19,212 nt of DNA from Micavibrio_A sp964423095 (GTDB lineage: Bacteria; Pseudomonadota; Alphaproteobacteria; Micavibrionales; Micavibrionaceae). This document shows positions 1-6,508 of this stretch, in pieces (positions within the stretch are counted from its first letter, which is position 1; every line of letters begins with the position of its first letter). The translations under genes and the position numbers were made by a program. The DNA is taken from NCBI GenBank assembly GCA_964423095.1, contig CAYRDI010000041.1, forward strand, positions 1 to 19,212, read 5' to 3'. The notes under the pieces were generated by a model, which saw only the letters and a list, made by a program, of their open reading frames with translations, searched no databases and had not been told where the DNA came from.

Positions 1-81
1 ACCGTTCTGGTTGATATGGTCGCCGGGGTCGGTTGCGGCCTCGCGCTGTATTACGGCTTAAAAAAGGTAAAGGTGTTATAG
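1..81 (+). CDS. 3' end of an unidentified, probably membrane, protein (partial)
   Basis: An open frame runs in from the left edge and ends at TAG 79-81. The 26 visible residues (TVLVDMVAGVGCGLALYYG... ending KKVKVL) read as one hydrophobic helix followed by a basic tail, as at the C-terminus of an integral membrane protein. The stop overlaps the last codons of yejE on the opposite strand (yejE stop at 76-78), so the two genes are tail-to-tail. The family cannot be named from so short a piece. It could also be a chance open frame, since only 81 bases are visible. If it is real, it shows that yejF does not directly follow yejE. Confidence 0.35.
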   Translation, partial: TVLVDMVAGVGCGLALYYGLKKVKVL

Positions 82-1101
82 AACGGTTTTGCGCGGATCG
101 AACGCATCGCGCACCGCTTCGCCGATAAAGGTGAGAAGCGTCAGCATGAAAGCCAGAGAAAAGAAGGCGGAAATGCCGAGCCACGGTGCCTGCAAGTTAT
201 TTTTCCCCTGATTGAGAAGTTCACCCAGGGAAGGGGAGCCGGGCGGCAAACCAAGCCCCAGAAAATCAAGGCTGGTCAGCGCGGTGATGGAGCCTGTGAG
301 AATAAACGGCATGAGCGTCATCGTGGCGACCATGGCGTTGGGCAGCACATGGCGGCGCATGATTGTGTGGTTGGAAACGCCCAGCGCATTGGCCGCACGC
401 ACATAATCAAAATTCCGCGCCCTCAGGAATTCCGCGCGCACGACATCGACCAGGCTGACCCATGAAAAGAGCAGGAGAATGAGAAGCAGCGTCCAGAACC
501 CTGGAACGAACATCGCGGAAAAGATGATGAGGATGTAAAGGGAGGGAAGGGACGACCACACCTCGATCAACCGCTGCATGATCAAATCGGTTTTGCCGCC
601 GTAATAGCCTTGAAACGCACCGGCCGTAATCCCGATCAGAGAGCTGACCAGCGTCAGAGCCATACCGAAGACAACCGAGATGCGGAAACCGTAAATCACG
701 CGGGCGGCAACATCGCGTCCCTGATCGTCCGTACCAAGGATGTTGACGCCCGTGGGACGGGACGGGGCAGGTTCCGGCAGATCATAGGAAATGGTATCGT
801 ACGAAAATCGGATGGGCGGCCACACCATCCAGCCCTTGGCATTGATCAATTCGCGCACATACGGATCACGGTAATCCGTTTCGGTTTCGAAATCACCGCC
901 GAATGTTTTTTCGGAATAGGTTTTGAAGATGGGCGCGTAATAACCGCCGTCATAGTGGATCAGGATGGGTTTATCGTTCGCGATAAATTCCGCGAACAGG
1001 CAGATGAGCATCAACGCGCAAAAAACCCAGAAAGAATAATAGCCGCGTTTGTTGGCTTTGAATTGCGCGAGGCGGCGGCGGGTGATGGGCGATAAGGTCA
1101 T
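76..1101 (-). CDS. yejE: Oligopeptide/microcin-type ABC transporter permease YejE
   Basis: This is the inner-membrane permease subunit of the YejABEF importer, which takes up oligopeptides (in E. coli also microcin C) and pairs with YejB around an ATPase. The 341-residue length fits the family. An N-terminal helix (about 23-40) is followed by a YejE-type periplasmic stretch (about 45-120), the OppC-like motif LGTDDQGRDVAARVIYG (about 122-138), and five further hydrophobic segments. The EAA cytoplasmic loop (ARNFDYVRAANALGVSNH, about 228-246), which docks the ATPase, is intact. The ATG at 1101 has a modest ACGGGAC upstream. It lies 52 bases after an unrelated 260-codon gene, and yejB is about 1.6 kb further upstream; in most genomes yejB and yejE adjoin. 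No yejF follows in the visible sequence. Confidence 0.9.
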   Translation of the reverse strand: MTLSPITRRRLAQFKANKRGYYSFWVFCALMLICLFAEFIANDKPILIHYDGGYYAPIFKTYSEKTFGGDFETETDYRDPYVRELINAKGWMVWPPIRFSYDTISYDLPEPAPSRPTGVNILGTDDQGRDVAARVIYGFRISVVFGMALTLVSSLIGITAGAFQGYYGGKTDLIMQRLIEVWSSLPSLYILIIFSAMFVPGFWTLLLILLLFSWVSLVDVVRAEFLRARNFDYVRAANALGVSNHTIMRRHVLPNAMVATMTLMPFILTGSITALTSLDFLGLGLPPGSPSLGELLNQGKNNLQAPWLGISAFFSLAFMLTLLTFIGEAVRDAFDPRKTVL

Positions 1102-1122
1102 GTCCCGTATTCAAGCACGAAA

Positions 1123-1142
1123 CCCCCCGTAAATGAAGGGGG
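1123..1142 (-). terminator. Weak hairpin between the 260-residue gene and yejE
   Basis: A C-run (1123-1128) pairs with a G-run (1138-1142) across a 9-base loop. In the minus direction only three T residues follow, so it is a poor intrinsic terminator. It may partly separate the upstream small-gene cluster from yejE or act as a processing or stabilising hairpin. It is the only structure in this 52-base gap. Confidence 0.25.
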
Positions 1143-1153
1143 AAGCGTACGGC

Positions 1154-1936
1154 TCAGCAGGGTTTTAAACCGGGCGGGGGAATAAAATTGGCCAGCCTGT
1201 CCATTTTGGCGTTTTCCTCGGCGGTTTGAATGGCGTTTTCGTCCAGTTCTCCATAACCGCAATTGTCGTCTTCATACGTTATCAGGGTTTCCAGGCAGGC
1301 GAGTTTGTCACCCGCATCTGCCGATCCACATTGAAACATGATCTGCCTATCCAGTTCTTTCCAGTCCATGTCACTTTGCAGGGCGATCAGGCGAACAAAA
1401 TAACCGTATTGAAAGGATGGCGGTTTGTCGTTTAAGAAATTCTGTTCTTCCCTGCGAAGGGCGTTCAACGTATCTTTGTCGCCAAGTTCGAGGGCCCGCA
1501 TACCACGGTCGTAAAAACTGCGAACCTGTTGATCTAGAGCGGCCTGTTCACTGTCTTTTACAAAGGTTGCTGCGGAAAACAGGCATTCCCACGCGCGTTC
1601 GACATTTTCGCCATAAAGCCCGATCAGGTCATAAAGGCCTGAAAGTGTTTCATTGTCACAAAGATGGGATGGCAGGGAATCGCGCATTCCCTTGGCAATA
1701 TAGTGTGCCTTGTCGGAGGCCGATGATTCATGCATCAGGCGGTCAATTCCCTTGCGGATGGAATCTTCTTTTCCGCCAAATAAAACGGCCTGCGCGCGGA
1801 TCATATCCGTGTAAATTTCTTCGGCGGATTTTTGGTTGTACAGGTTTTGGATACCAAAAACAGATTGCTGGATATGTTTATCATCCCTGCGCAGAAACGA
1901 TTCGATCAGGATTTTGAATTTGGATTCAAGGGTCAT
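1154..1936 (-). CDS. Conserved-looking hypothetical protein, 260 residues, helical
   Basis: I do not recognise this protein. It starts MTLESKFKILIESFLRR at ATG 1936 and ends in a Pro-rich tail (FIPPPGLKPC). There is no signal peptide and no membrane helix. The composition (many Asp, Glu, Leu, Ala, regularly spaced) predicts an all-helical soluble protein, possibly TPR-like: segments such as GLYDLIGLYGENVERAWECLFSA and RSFYDRGMRALELGDKDTL have helical-repeat spacing. It has six cysteines. It is the last of three same-strand small genes lying between yejB and yejE. It begins 38 bases after the stop of the 117-residue gene, so the three are probably co-transcribed. The Shine-Dalgarno sequence is weak. 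Its function is unknown. Confidence 0.7.
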   Translation of the reverse strand: MTLESKFKILIESFLRRDDKHIQQSVFGIQNLYNQKSAEEIYTDMIRAQAVLFGGKEDSIRKGIDRLMHESSASDKAHYIAKGMRDSLPSHLCDNETLSGLYDLIGLYGENVERAWECLFSAATFVKDSEQAALDQQVRSFYDRGMRALELGDKDTLNALRREEQNFLNDKPPSFQYGYFVRLIALQSDMDWKELDRQIMFQCGSADAGDKLACLETLITYEDDNCGYGELDENAIQTAEENAKMDRLANFIPPPGLKPC

Positions 1937-1974
1937 GTTTGTTCAAAACAGGGTTTAAGAAGTTTTGTTGGTTT

Positions 1975-2328
1975 TTATTTCAGATCAAACCGACGGCTTA
2001 CTTTTTCCAATTCTTTTGTAGAGAAATCCAAAATTTCACTCACGGCATCGTCGCAGGCTTTTGCGTATCCTTGCAAAAAGGCAAGGCGGATTTCAGGGGA
2101 TTTGTCCTTACATTCCTTGCGCACCATTTCATCGATGGCTTCCATATCCTCTCCCATATATTCACTGAGCATGTGGAGTTCAAATGTATATTGGTCTTCC
2201 ACGGGTAGTTTTTCTACCTCCGCGACAAGGGCTTGGTGGGCGGCTTCCTGTTCCGACGGGTCCGCACCGAATGAATAAACTTCTGCAGCCCGGGCGAGTA
2301 GATCGGTAAGAGATTTTTGCGTGGTCAT
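1975..2328 (-). CDS. Hypothetical acidic helical protein, 117 residues
   Basis: I do not recognise this protein. The start MTTQKSLTDLLARAAEVYSFG at ATG 2328 is well supported by an AAAAGGATG ribosome-binding site. The sequence is acidic and Ala/Leu/Glu-rich with no signal peptide or membrane helix, so a small soluble helical protein is likely. A central Met/Glu-rich stretch (HMLSEYMGEDMEAIDEMVRK, about 52-71) is followed by a segment with paired helices (PEIRLAFLQGYAKACDDAVSEIL). It is the second gene of the three-gene cluster, 12 bases downstream of the 89-residue gene. The tight spacing and good ribosome-binding site argue for a real, co-translated gene. Nothing in the sequence ties it to the flanking Yej transporter genes. 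Confidence 0.7.
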   Translation of the reverse strand: MTTQKSLTDLLARAAEVYSFGADPSEQEAAHQALVAEVEKLPVEDQYTFELHMLSEYMGEDMEAIDEMVRKECKDKSPEIRLAFLQGYAKACDDAVSEILDFSTKELEKVSRRFDLK

Positions 2329-2340
2329 GATTACATCCTT

Positions 2341-2610
2341 TTAATGCACGGCTTGTGAACCGGTGCCGGTTTTTTCAACGATGCGCAGACGCTTTTTCTG
2401 GTCTTCGGACAGGGCGTTGTCGTTGCCCGCACGCATCGCCATGGTGGCGTTCAATTTTGTTTGAATGGCGTTCAGTTCCACGTTGGCGGTGGTCAGCGTA
2501 TCGGACAGGATGGTTTTCAATTGCGCTTCGGCAGCGGGCGACACATGGCCATCCGCCTTGATCATGTCGCGGAGTTCTTTCAGTTTTTGCTGAATATCTT
2601 TTAAATCCAT
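2341..2610 (-). CDS. Hypothetical small helical protein, 89 residues
   Basis: I do not recognise this protein. It is a soluble, heptad-like helical protein: MDLKDIQQKLKELRDMIKADG is amphipathic, and a second long helix (AEAQLKTILSDTLTTANVEL...) follows, suggesting a two-helix coiled coil. A conserved-looking basic segment (SEDQKKRLRIVEK) precedes the short C-terminal tail. The ATG at 2610 has AAAAGGAC about 10 bases upstream, lying in the loop of a 6-bp hairpin (2615-2620 with 2634-2639). It heads the three-gene cluster and is separated from yejB by 87 bases that contain a promoter-like sequence. Confidence 0.65.
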   Translation of the reverse strand: MDLKDIQQKLKELRDMIKADGHVSPAAEAQLKTILSDTLTTANVELNAIQTKLNATMAMRAGNDNALSEDQKKRLRIVEKTGTGSQAVH

Positions 2611-2645
2611 TGTACGCCAGTCCTTTTGGGGGTCTGGCGGAAATT

Positions 2646-2669
2646 ACAGAATACCCCGCATTCTGTCAA
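2646..2669 (-). promoter_or_regulatory. Inverted repeat with promoter-like -35, upstream of the three-gene cluster
   Basis: A perfect 7-bp inverted repeat, ACAGAAT (2646-2652) and ATTCTGT (2660-2666), has a 7-base spacer, the geometry of a dimeric repressor site. On the minus strand it overlaps a perfect TTGACA (2669-2664). Seventeen bases further on is only a poor -10 (TAATTT). An alternative reading is a weak hairpin ending the yejB transcript. It lies between the yejB stop (2698) and the 89-residue gene (2610). Regulatory function is inferred. Confidence 0.35.
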
Positions 2670-2697
2670 ATAAAATTCAAGTGTGGCTTTGGAAAAA

Positions 2698-3807
2698 TTA
2701 AACCGTCCGGGCCTCGAAATCGATCCGCGGATCGACCAGCACATAGACCACATCCCGGATGAGGGTGGTAATCAGCCCCATGAGCGAGAATATATAAAGC
2801 GTCCCTAATACAACGGGATAGTCGCGGTTGATGACGCTTTCATAGGAAAGCAGGCCGAGCCCGTCGAGCGAAAAGATCACCTCGATGAGCAGCGATCCGG
2901 TAAAGAAAATGGCCAGAAACGCCGAAGGAAACCCGGCAATGACAATCAACATCGCATTGCGGAAAACATGGCCGTAGAGCACCTGTTTTTCGGCGAGCCC
3001 CTTGGCGCGTGCCGTTAACACATATTGTTTGCCGATTTCATCCAGGAAGGAGTTTTTGGTTAACATGGTCAGGCCCGCGAACCCCGAAATCACCATGGCG
3101 GCCACGGGCAAAACCATGTGCCACGCATAATCCAGTGCGATTTTCCACCATGGCATATCCTGCCAGTTGTCGGACAAAAGCCCGCGAATGGGGAAGAAAT
3201 CCCAATACCGCCCGCCCGCAAACAGGATGATCAGCAAAATAGCGAACATGAAGGAGGGGATGGCATATCCGAAAAACACGGCCGCCGACGTCCAGATGTC
3301 AAAGGCCTGCCCGTCTTTGACCGCCTTTTTGATGCCGAGCGGAATGGAGATGAGGTAGATCAGCAATGTGGACCATAGGCCCAGCGAAATCGACACCGGC
3401 ATTTTTTCCAGCACGAGATCAATGACGGACACGTTGCGGTAATAGCTTTCGCCCAGATTGAAATGGGAATAGTTTTTGACCATCTGCCAGAACCGTTCGG
3501 GCGCGGGTTTATCGAACCCGTACATTTTTTCGAGTTCGGCCACGAATTCGGGGTCAAGCCCCTGCGCCCCGCGATATTTGCTGGCCGCTGCATCGCCGCC
3601 GGCCCCGGCCGACCCAACGGCCATATCGGCATTGGCCCCGCCGCCGCCAAAACGCGCCGTGGCATCCACGGCGTTGCCTTGCAGTTGCGCAATCATGCGT
3701 TCCACCGGCCCGCCGGGGACAAACTGGATAATCACAAAAGATACCAGCATGATCCCCAACAACGTGGGGATCATCAACAGCAGCCGGCGGAGGATGTAAT
3801 TCAGCAT
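2698..3807 (-). CDS. yejB: Oligopeptide/microcin-type ABC transporter permease YejB
   Basis: This is the first inner-membrane permease of the YejABEF peptide importer. I place the start at ATG 3807 (MLNYILRRLLLMIPTLLGIM), which matches the usual YejB N-terminus; an in-frame GTG at 3822 would add five residues. That gives 369 residues, normal for the family. A first helix (about 9-30) is followed by PGGPVERMIAQLQG, a Gly/Ala-rich low-complexity stretch (about 50-75), then YRGAQGLDPEFVAELEKMYGFDKP, which is characteristic of YejB. Five further helices follow. The EAA loop is TARAKGLAEKQVLYGHVFRNA. No strong Shine-Dalgarno sequence precedes ATG 3807. It is separated from yejE by three unrelated small genes and from yejA by about 2.7 kb. 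Confidence 0.9.
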   Translation of the reverse strand: MLNYILRRLLLMIPTLLGIMLVSFVIIQFVPGGPVERMIAQLQGNAVDATARFGGGGANADMAVGSAGAGGDAAASKYRGAQGLDPEFVAELEKMYGFDKPAPERFWQMVKNYSHFNLGESYYRNVSVIDLVLEKMPVSISLGLWSTLLIYLISIPLGIKKAVKDGQAFDIWTSAAVFFGYAIPSFMFAILLIILFAGGRYWDFFPIRGLLSDNWQDMPWWKIALDYAWHMVLPVAAMVISGFAGLTMLTKNSFLDEIGKQYVLTARAKGLAEKQVLYGHVFRNAMLIVIAGFPSAFLAIFFTGSLLIEVIFSLDGLGLLSYESVINRDYPVVLGTLYIFSLMGLITTLIRDVVYVLVDPRIDFEARTV

Positions 3808-3835
3808 GATGTTATCATACACGCGTTTTTACAGC

Positions 3836-3903
3836 ATGCCAGCGAAAGCTGGCATCCAGCAAAGGCCTTGGATACCGGCTTTCGCCGCAATGCGGGATTG
3901 ACG
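3836..3903. repeat. Decayed dispersed palindromic (REP-like) element
   Basis: A perfect 8-bp hairpin, ATGCCAGC-GAAA-GCTGGCAT (3836-3855), is followed by CCAGC, a short linker, and TGGATACCGGCTTTCGCCG (3869-3887). The second half is an imperfect reverse complement of the first (TGGATGCCAGCTTTCGC expected), so the whole folds as a long cruciform. This pattern (palindrome with GAAA/TTTC loops and TGGAT/ATCCA arms, ending near TGACG) matches the short palindromic repeats that I recall as common between genes of many alphaproteobacteria. Several mismatches in the right half (CGCAATGCGGGATTGACGTCA) suggest decay. It fills the gap between the phosphatase-fold gene and yejB. No second copy is visible here. 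Confidence 0.65.
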
Positions 3904-4524
3904 TCAACTCATCGGGTTGACGTTCCAGCCGAGGATATGCCAGCGGCCATGGTCATAGCTCAGGACACAAATTCCCCCTGTGGAAACCTTCAAGGGATGC
4001 GCGGCCGCAAAGCCATCGAAATCCCCAGTCAGGTGGGGGAGGAAGCGGGCGATGCCGTTGGAGGTGACGACCATCACGCAATCCTGTTTGTCTTCGATCA
4101 TGTGGGCGGCGAAGTTTTTCAAATCATCAATGCATTGCGCGGGATCGAACACCCACCCATCCGGCACAATGGCTTTTTCGTCCCAGTCTTTTAACGCCCG
4201 TTCACCGAGCCGCGCCTTGACCTCTTCCTCTGGTTTGTTTTCATCGGGGCCGTAATCGATTTCGTTGAAGATGGCGAGCGGGAAGACGGGCTCCTTGATA
4301 CCGGCTTCGGCGAGCGCAAGCTCCGCCGTTTGTTTCGTGCGTTGTAATTGTGATGAATACACCGCATCGGGGCGAAGGCCGGATTGCTTCAACCAATGAC
4401 CGATGGCGCACGCCTGCGCTTGGCCGCTTGACGATAAGGGAATATCCGTGCGTCCGCCGACGCGGCGCAACGTATCCCCCTTATCAAACGTATTTCCGTG
4501 GCGGCAAACAATCAGGGTTGTCAT
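3904..4524 (-). CDS. Histidine phosphatase (phosphoglycerate mutase-like) family protein with atypical active site
   Basis: The 206-residue protein has the histidine-phosphatase fold. It has the N-terminal RHG motif (Arg8-His9-Gly10, followed by Asn11), the DIPLSSSGQAQA helix, SSQLQRTKQTAE with Arg62, and FNEIDYG with Glu88 as the likely acid. His9 would carry the phosphoryl group. The position where the family normally has its second catalytic histidine (usually VVTHGG) reads VVTSNG, with Ser155-Asn156. Activity may therefore be altered, or the protein may belong to a divergent subfamily. The substrate cannot be inferred. The GTG-rich family start options are absent; ATG 4524 is the only good start and lies inside a long hairpin. 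It follows the 68-residue gene by 45 bases and precedes the palindromic repeat and yejB. Confidence 0.8.
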   Translation of the reverse strand: MTTLIVCRHGNTFDKGDTLRRVGGRTDIPLSSSGQAQACAIGHWLKQSGLRPDAVYSSQLQRTKQTAELALAEAGIKEPVFPLAIFNEIDYGPDENKPEEEVKARLGERALKDWDEKAIVPDGWVFDPAQCIDDLKNFAAHMIEDKQDCVMVVTSNGIARFLPHLTGDFDGFAAAHPLKVSTGGICVLSYDHGRWHILGWNVNPMS

Positions 4525-4555
4525 GGGACCCCATGAAACCCTGATTGCTGTCCGC
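4501..4555 (-). promoter_or_regulatory. Long hairpin covering the start codon of the phosphatase-fold gene
   Basis: CAATCAGGGTT (4509-4519) pairs with AACCCTGATTG (4537-4547), and TCATGGG (4521-4527) with CCCATGA (4530-4536). Only G4520 bulges, giving 18 pairs with a tiny loop. After a 4x4 internal loop, GCGG (4501-4504) also pairs with CCGC (4552-4555). In the minus-strand mRNA the start codon (4524-4522) and the GGGGTCCC just before it lie within the stem, so ribosome access should depend on melting the stem. It could also act as a hairpin behind the 68-residue gene, but has no U-run. Confidence 0.6.
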
Positions 4556-4569
4556 TTGCAATGATTTTG

Positions 4570-4776
4570 TCAGTTCAAGGGGATATTGGCCTCGGCCAGT
4601 TTTTGGGCGGTTTCGATGTCGGCCGCCGTGCCTTGCGACATGACCACGCCCGAATGGATAATCCGCCATTTCCACGAATCGCTTTTTTGTTCGCAGTGGT
4701 AGCCGTGTTTGAACCGTTCGATCAACAGGTCGTATTTCCCGGCCGTCGAACACATTTTTTCAGGTTGCCATTGCAT
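4570..4776 (-). CDS. Small hypothetical protein, 68 residues
   Basis: I do not recognise this family with certainty. I place the start at ATG 4776 (MQWQPEKMCSTAGKYDLL) because it has a strong AAGGAG ribosome-binding site; a longer frame to 4821 has no such signal. The protein has a compact mixed composition with three Trp and two Cys. The pattern SWKWRIIHSGVVMSQGTAADIETAQKLAEA looks like a beta hairpin followed by a helix, as in small soluble domains. No membrane helix is present. It is divergent from the aldo/keto reductase gene across about 98 bases and lies just upstream of the phosphatase-fold gene on the same strand, so the two may share a transcript. Confidence 0.65.
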   Translation of the reverse strand: MQWQPEKMCSTAGKYDLLIERFKHGYHCEQKSDSWKWRIIHSGVVMSQGTAADIETAQKLAEANIPLN

Positions 4777-4874
4777 TTCTAATATCTCCTTGTTCGAATT
4801 AATTTTCACTATGCCCTTCAAACTTTTGAAAAACGGTTTAAGTTCCCCTGTGAAGACTGCAAAAGGAGTGAGAT

Positions 4875-5705
4875 ATGAAAACTATTGATGTGCAAGGATA
4901 CAAAATTCCGGCTCTTGGCTTTGGAACCTACAAGCTGAACGGGGATGCTTGCGTTCAGGCCCTGGATTTTGCCATTCACGAAGGCTATACGCATATCGAC
5001 ACAGCCCAAATATACGAAAACGAAGCCGAAGTCGGGGACGGCATAAAAAAATCCGGCGCGGCGCGCGACAAGCTGTTCGTGACCACCAAAATATGGCGCA
5101 ATGAATTTTCAGGCAGAACGGCGTTGAAATCCGTCGATGAATCTTTGCGCAAGCTAAAGCTCGATTATGTGGATTTGCTTCTTGTGCATTGGCCGTTTCC
5201 GGAAACGCCTGTGGCCGAAATGGTGGAGGCGGTGATGAAGGCGCAGGAAGCCGGAAAAGCCAAACTCATCGGTGTCAGCAACTTCAACGTCAAACAGATC
5301 GAAGAAGCCGTCAAAATATCGGGTGGCAAGATTGTATGCGATCAGGTGGAATATCATCCGTATCTGAACCAGAACGCGGTATTAAGCACGCTGCGCAAAA
5401 ACAATATGTTCCTGACCGCCTATTCGCCCGTGGCGCGTGGGTTGGTAACGAAAGACGCGGCCCTAAAAGAAATCGGTTTGAAATACGGTAAAAGCGCGGG
5501 GCAGGTGGGTTTGCGCTGGTTGGTGCAACAGGACCGTGTGGCGGCCATTCCAAAATCCGCAACGCCCGAAAATATCAAAAACAATCTGAATATTTTTGAT
5601 TTTGAATTGAGCGCAGAGGAGATGAAAAAAATTCATTCCCTCGCCCGGGCTGATGGGCGTCAGATCGATCCTGAGTTTGCGCCCGAATGGGACAAAGCCG
5701 CATAA
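4875..5705 (+). CDS. Aldo/keto reductase, DkgB (2,5-diketo-D-gluconate reductase B)-like
   Basis: This is an NADPH-dependent carbonyl reductase of the aldo/keto reductase superfamily, cytoplasmic, 276 residues (normal length). The full catalytic tetrad is visible: Asp42 (in HIDTAQIYENEAEVG), Tyr47, Lys72 (TTKIW) and His105 (LLLVHWP). The cofactor end has AIPKSATPENIKNNL. The C-terminus FAPEWDKAA resembles the PEWD end of E. coli DkgB, which also reduces methylglyoxal and related aldehydes. The true substrate here is not deducible. The start at ATG 4875 has a strong AAAAGGAG. It is the only plus-strand gene in the first 10 kb. Its stop is two bases from the kdsB stop, so the genes converge with no visible terminator between them. 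Confidence 0.88.
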   Translation: MKTIDVQGYKIPALGFGTYKLNGDACVQALDFAIHEGYTHIDTAQIYENEAEVGDGIKKSGAARDKLFVTTKIWRNEFSGRTALKSVDESLRKLKLDYVDLLLVHWPFPETPVAEMVEAVMKAQEAGKAKLIGVSNFNVKQIEEAVKISGGKIVCDQVEYHPYLNQNAVLSTLRKNNMFLTAYSPVARGLVTKDAALKEIGLKYGKSAGQVGLRWLVQQDRVAAIPKSATPENIKNNLNIFDFELSAEEMKKIHSLARADGRQIDPEFAPEWDKAA

Positions 5706-5707
5706 GG

Positions 5708-6508
5708 TTATTTTTGCGCCGCAAAGATTTTTTCCGCGCGCGCGACATCTTCGGGAGAATCAATGCCGGCCTGCGCAAGGCCGGCATCTATTTTAAGTTC
5801 CACCGTCTGAATGGAAATACCATTTTCAAGAAGGCGTAGCTGTTCCAGCCCTTCGAGCTTTTCGTAACGGCCTTCGGGCAGCGCGACGAATTTTTTCAAA
5901 ATATCGAACCGGAAACCATACAGGCCGATATGTTGCAACACGGGGGAATATTCACCGGTTTTGCGGACATCGTCTTCTTTACGGATCGCGGGCAGGATGT
6001 TTTTTGAAAACCACAATGCCAAGCCGTTTTTATCGACGACGCAGGTGGTACCGCTAAACGGTGTGGTCTTTTTGGAATCACGTAACGCTTCCAATTCTTC
6101 CCAACGCAGGCGCACGACGGGGGTTACCACTTCGCATTGGGGGTTTCCAACAAAGACGGATAACATTTTTTCCAAGGCTTCCACGGGGGTAAAGGGTGCA
6201 TCACCCTGTAACCCGATCACAAAATCAAAATCACCGCCAAGATGCTGGGCTGCTTCCAGCACACGGTCCGATCCGGTTTTGCATGAATCCGATGTCATGA
6301 CGCAATTGACGCCGATCTCCTTGCAATGGGCGGCAATCCGGTCATCTTCTGTGGCAACGGCAAGGGTCACGTTTTTCAGAGCCTTTGAAGCGTTGCTGGC
6401 AATATCGACCACGCGGGACAACATCGATTTCCCGGCAATCTGGACGAGCGGTTTGCCGGGAAAACGGGTGGATCCGTAACGGGCGGGGATGATAATGGCT
6501 GTTTTCAT
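5708..6508 (-). CDS. kdsB: 3-deoxy-manno-octulosonate cytidylyltransferase (CMP-Kdo synthetase)
   Basis: This enzyme activates Kdo as CMP-Kdo for lipid A-core assembly, in the cytoplasm. I place the start at ATG 6508 (MKTAIIIPARYGSTRFPGKPL), the canonical nucleotide-binding N-terminus. A 36-residue upstream extension in the same frame lies inside yejA and is rejected. That gives 266 residues. The predicted metal-binding aspartates, Asp103 (LQGDAP) and Asp250 (AGIDSPEDVARAE), are present, as are SDRVLEA and LEGLEQLRLLENGISI. Some usual motifs are altered: QGDEP reads QGDAP, and the YFSR.PIP segment reads WFSKNILPAIRK. It could therefore be a KdsB subfamily or act on a related sugar acid. Its start overlaps the yejA stop by ATGA, so translation is probably coupled. 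Confidence 0.8.
   Translation of the reverse strand: MKTAIIIPARYGSTRFPGKPLVQIAGKSMLSRVVDIASNASKALKNVTLAVATEDDRIAAHCKEIGVNCVMTSDSCKTGSDRVLEAAQHLGGDFDFVIGLQGDAPFTPVEALEKMLSVFVGNPQCEVVTPVVRLRWEELEALRDSKKTTPFSGTTCVVDKNGLALWFSKNILPAIRKEDDVRKTGEYSPVLQHIGLYGFRFDILKKFVALPEGRYEKLEGLEQLRLLENGISIQTVELKIDAGLAQAGIDSPEDVARAEKIFAAQK

Noticed and set aside
3463..4194. 243-codon plus-strand frame spanning yejB, the palindrome and the phosphatase-fold gene
   Set aside because: It crosses two real genes and an intergenic repeat in antisense; composition is typical of shadow frames in GC-rich DNA.
4815..4835. TTCAAA-CT-TTTGAA dyad between the 68-residue gene and the reductase gene
   Set aside because: Short, AT-rich and without associated promoter boxes of useful quality.
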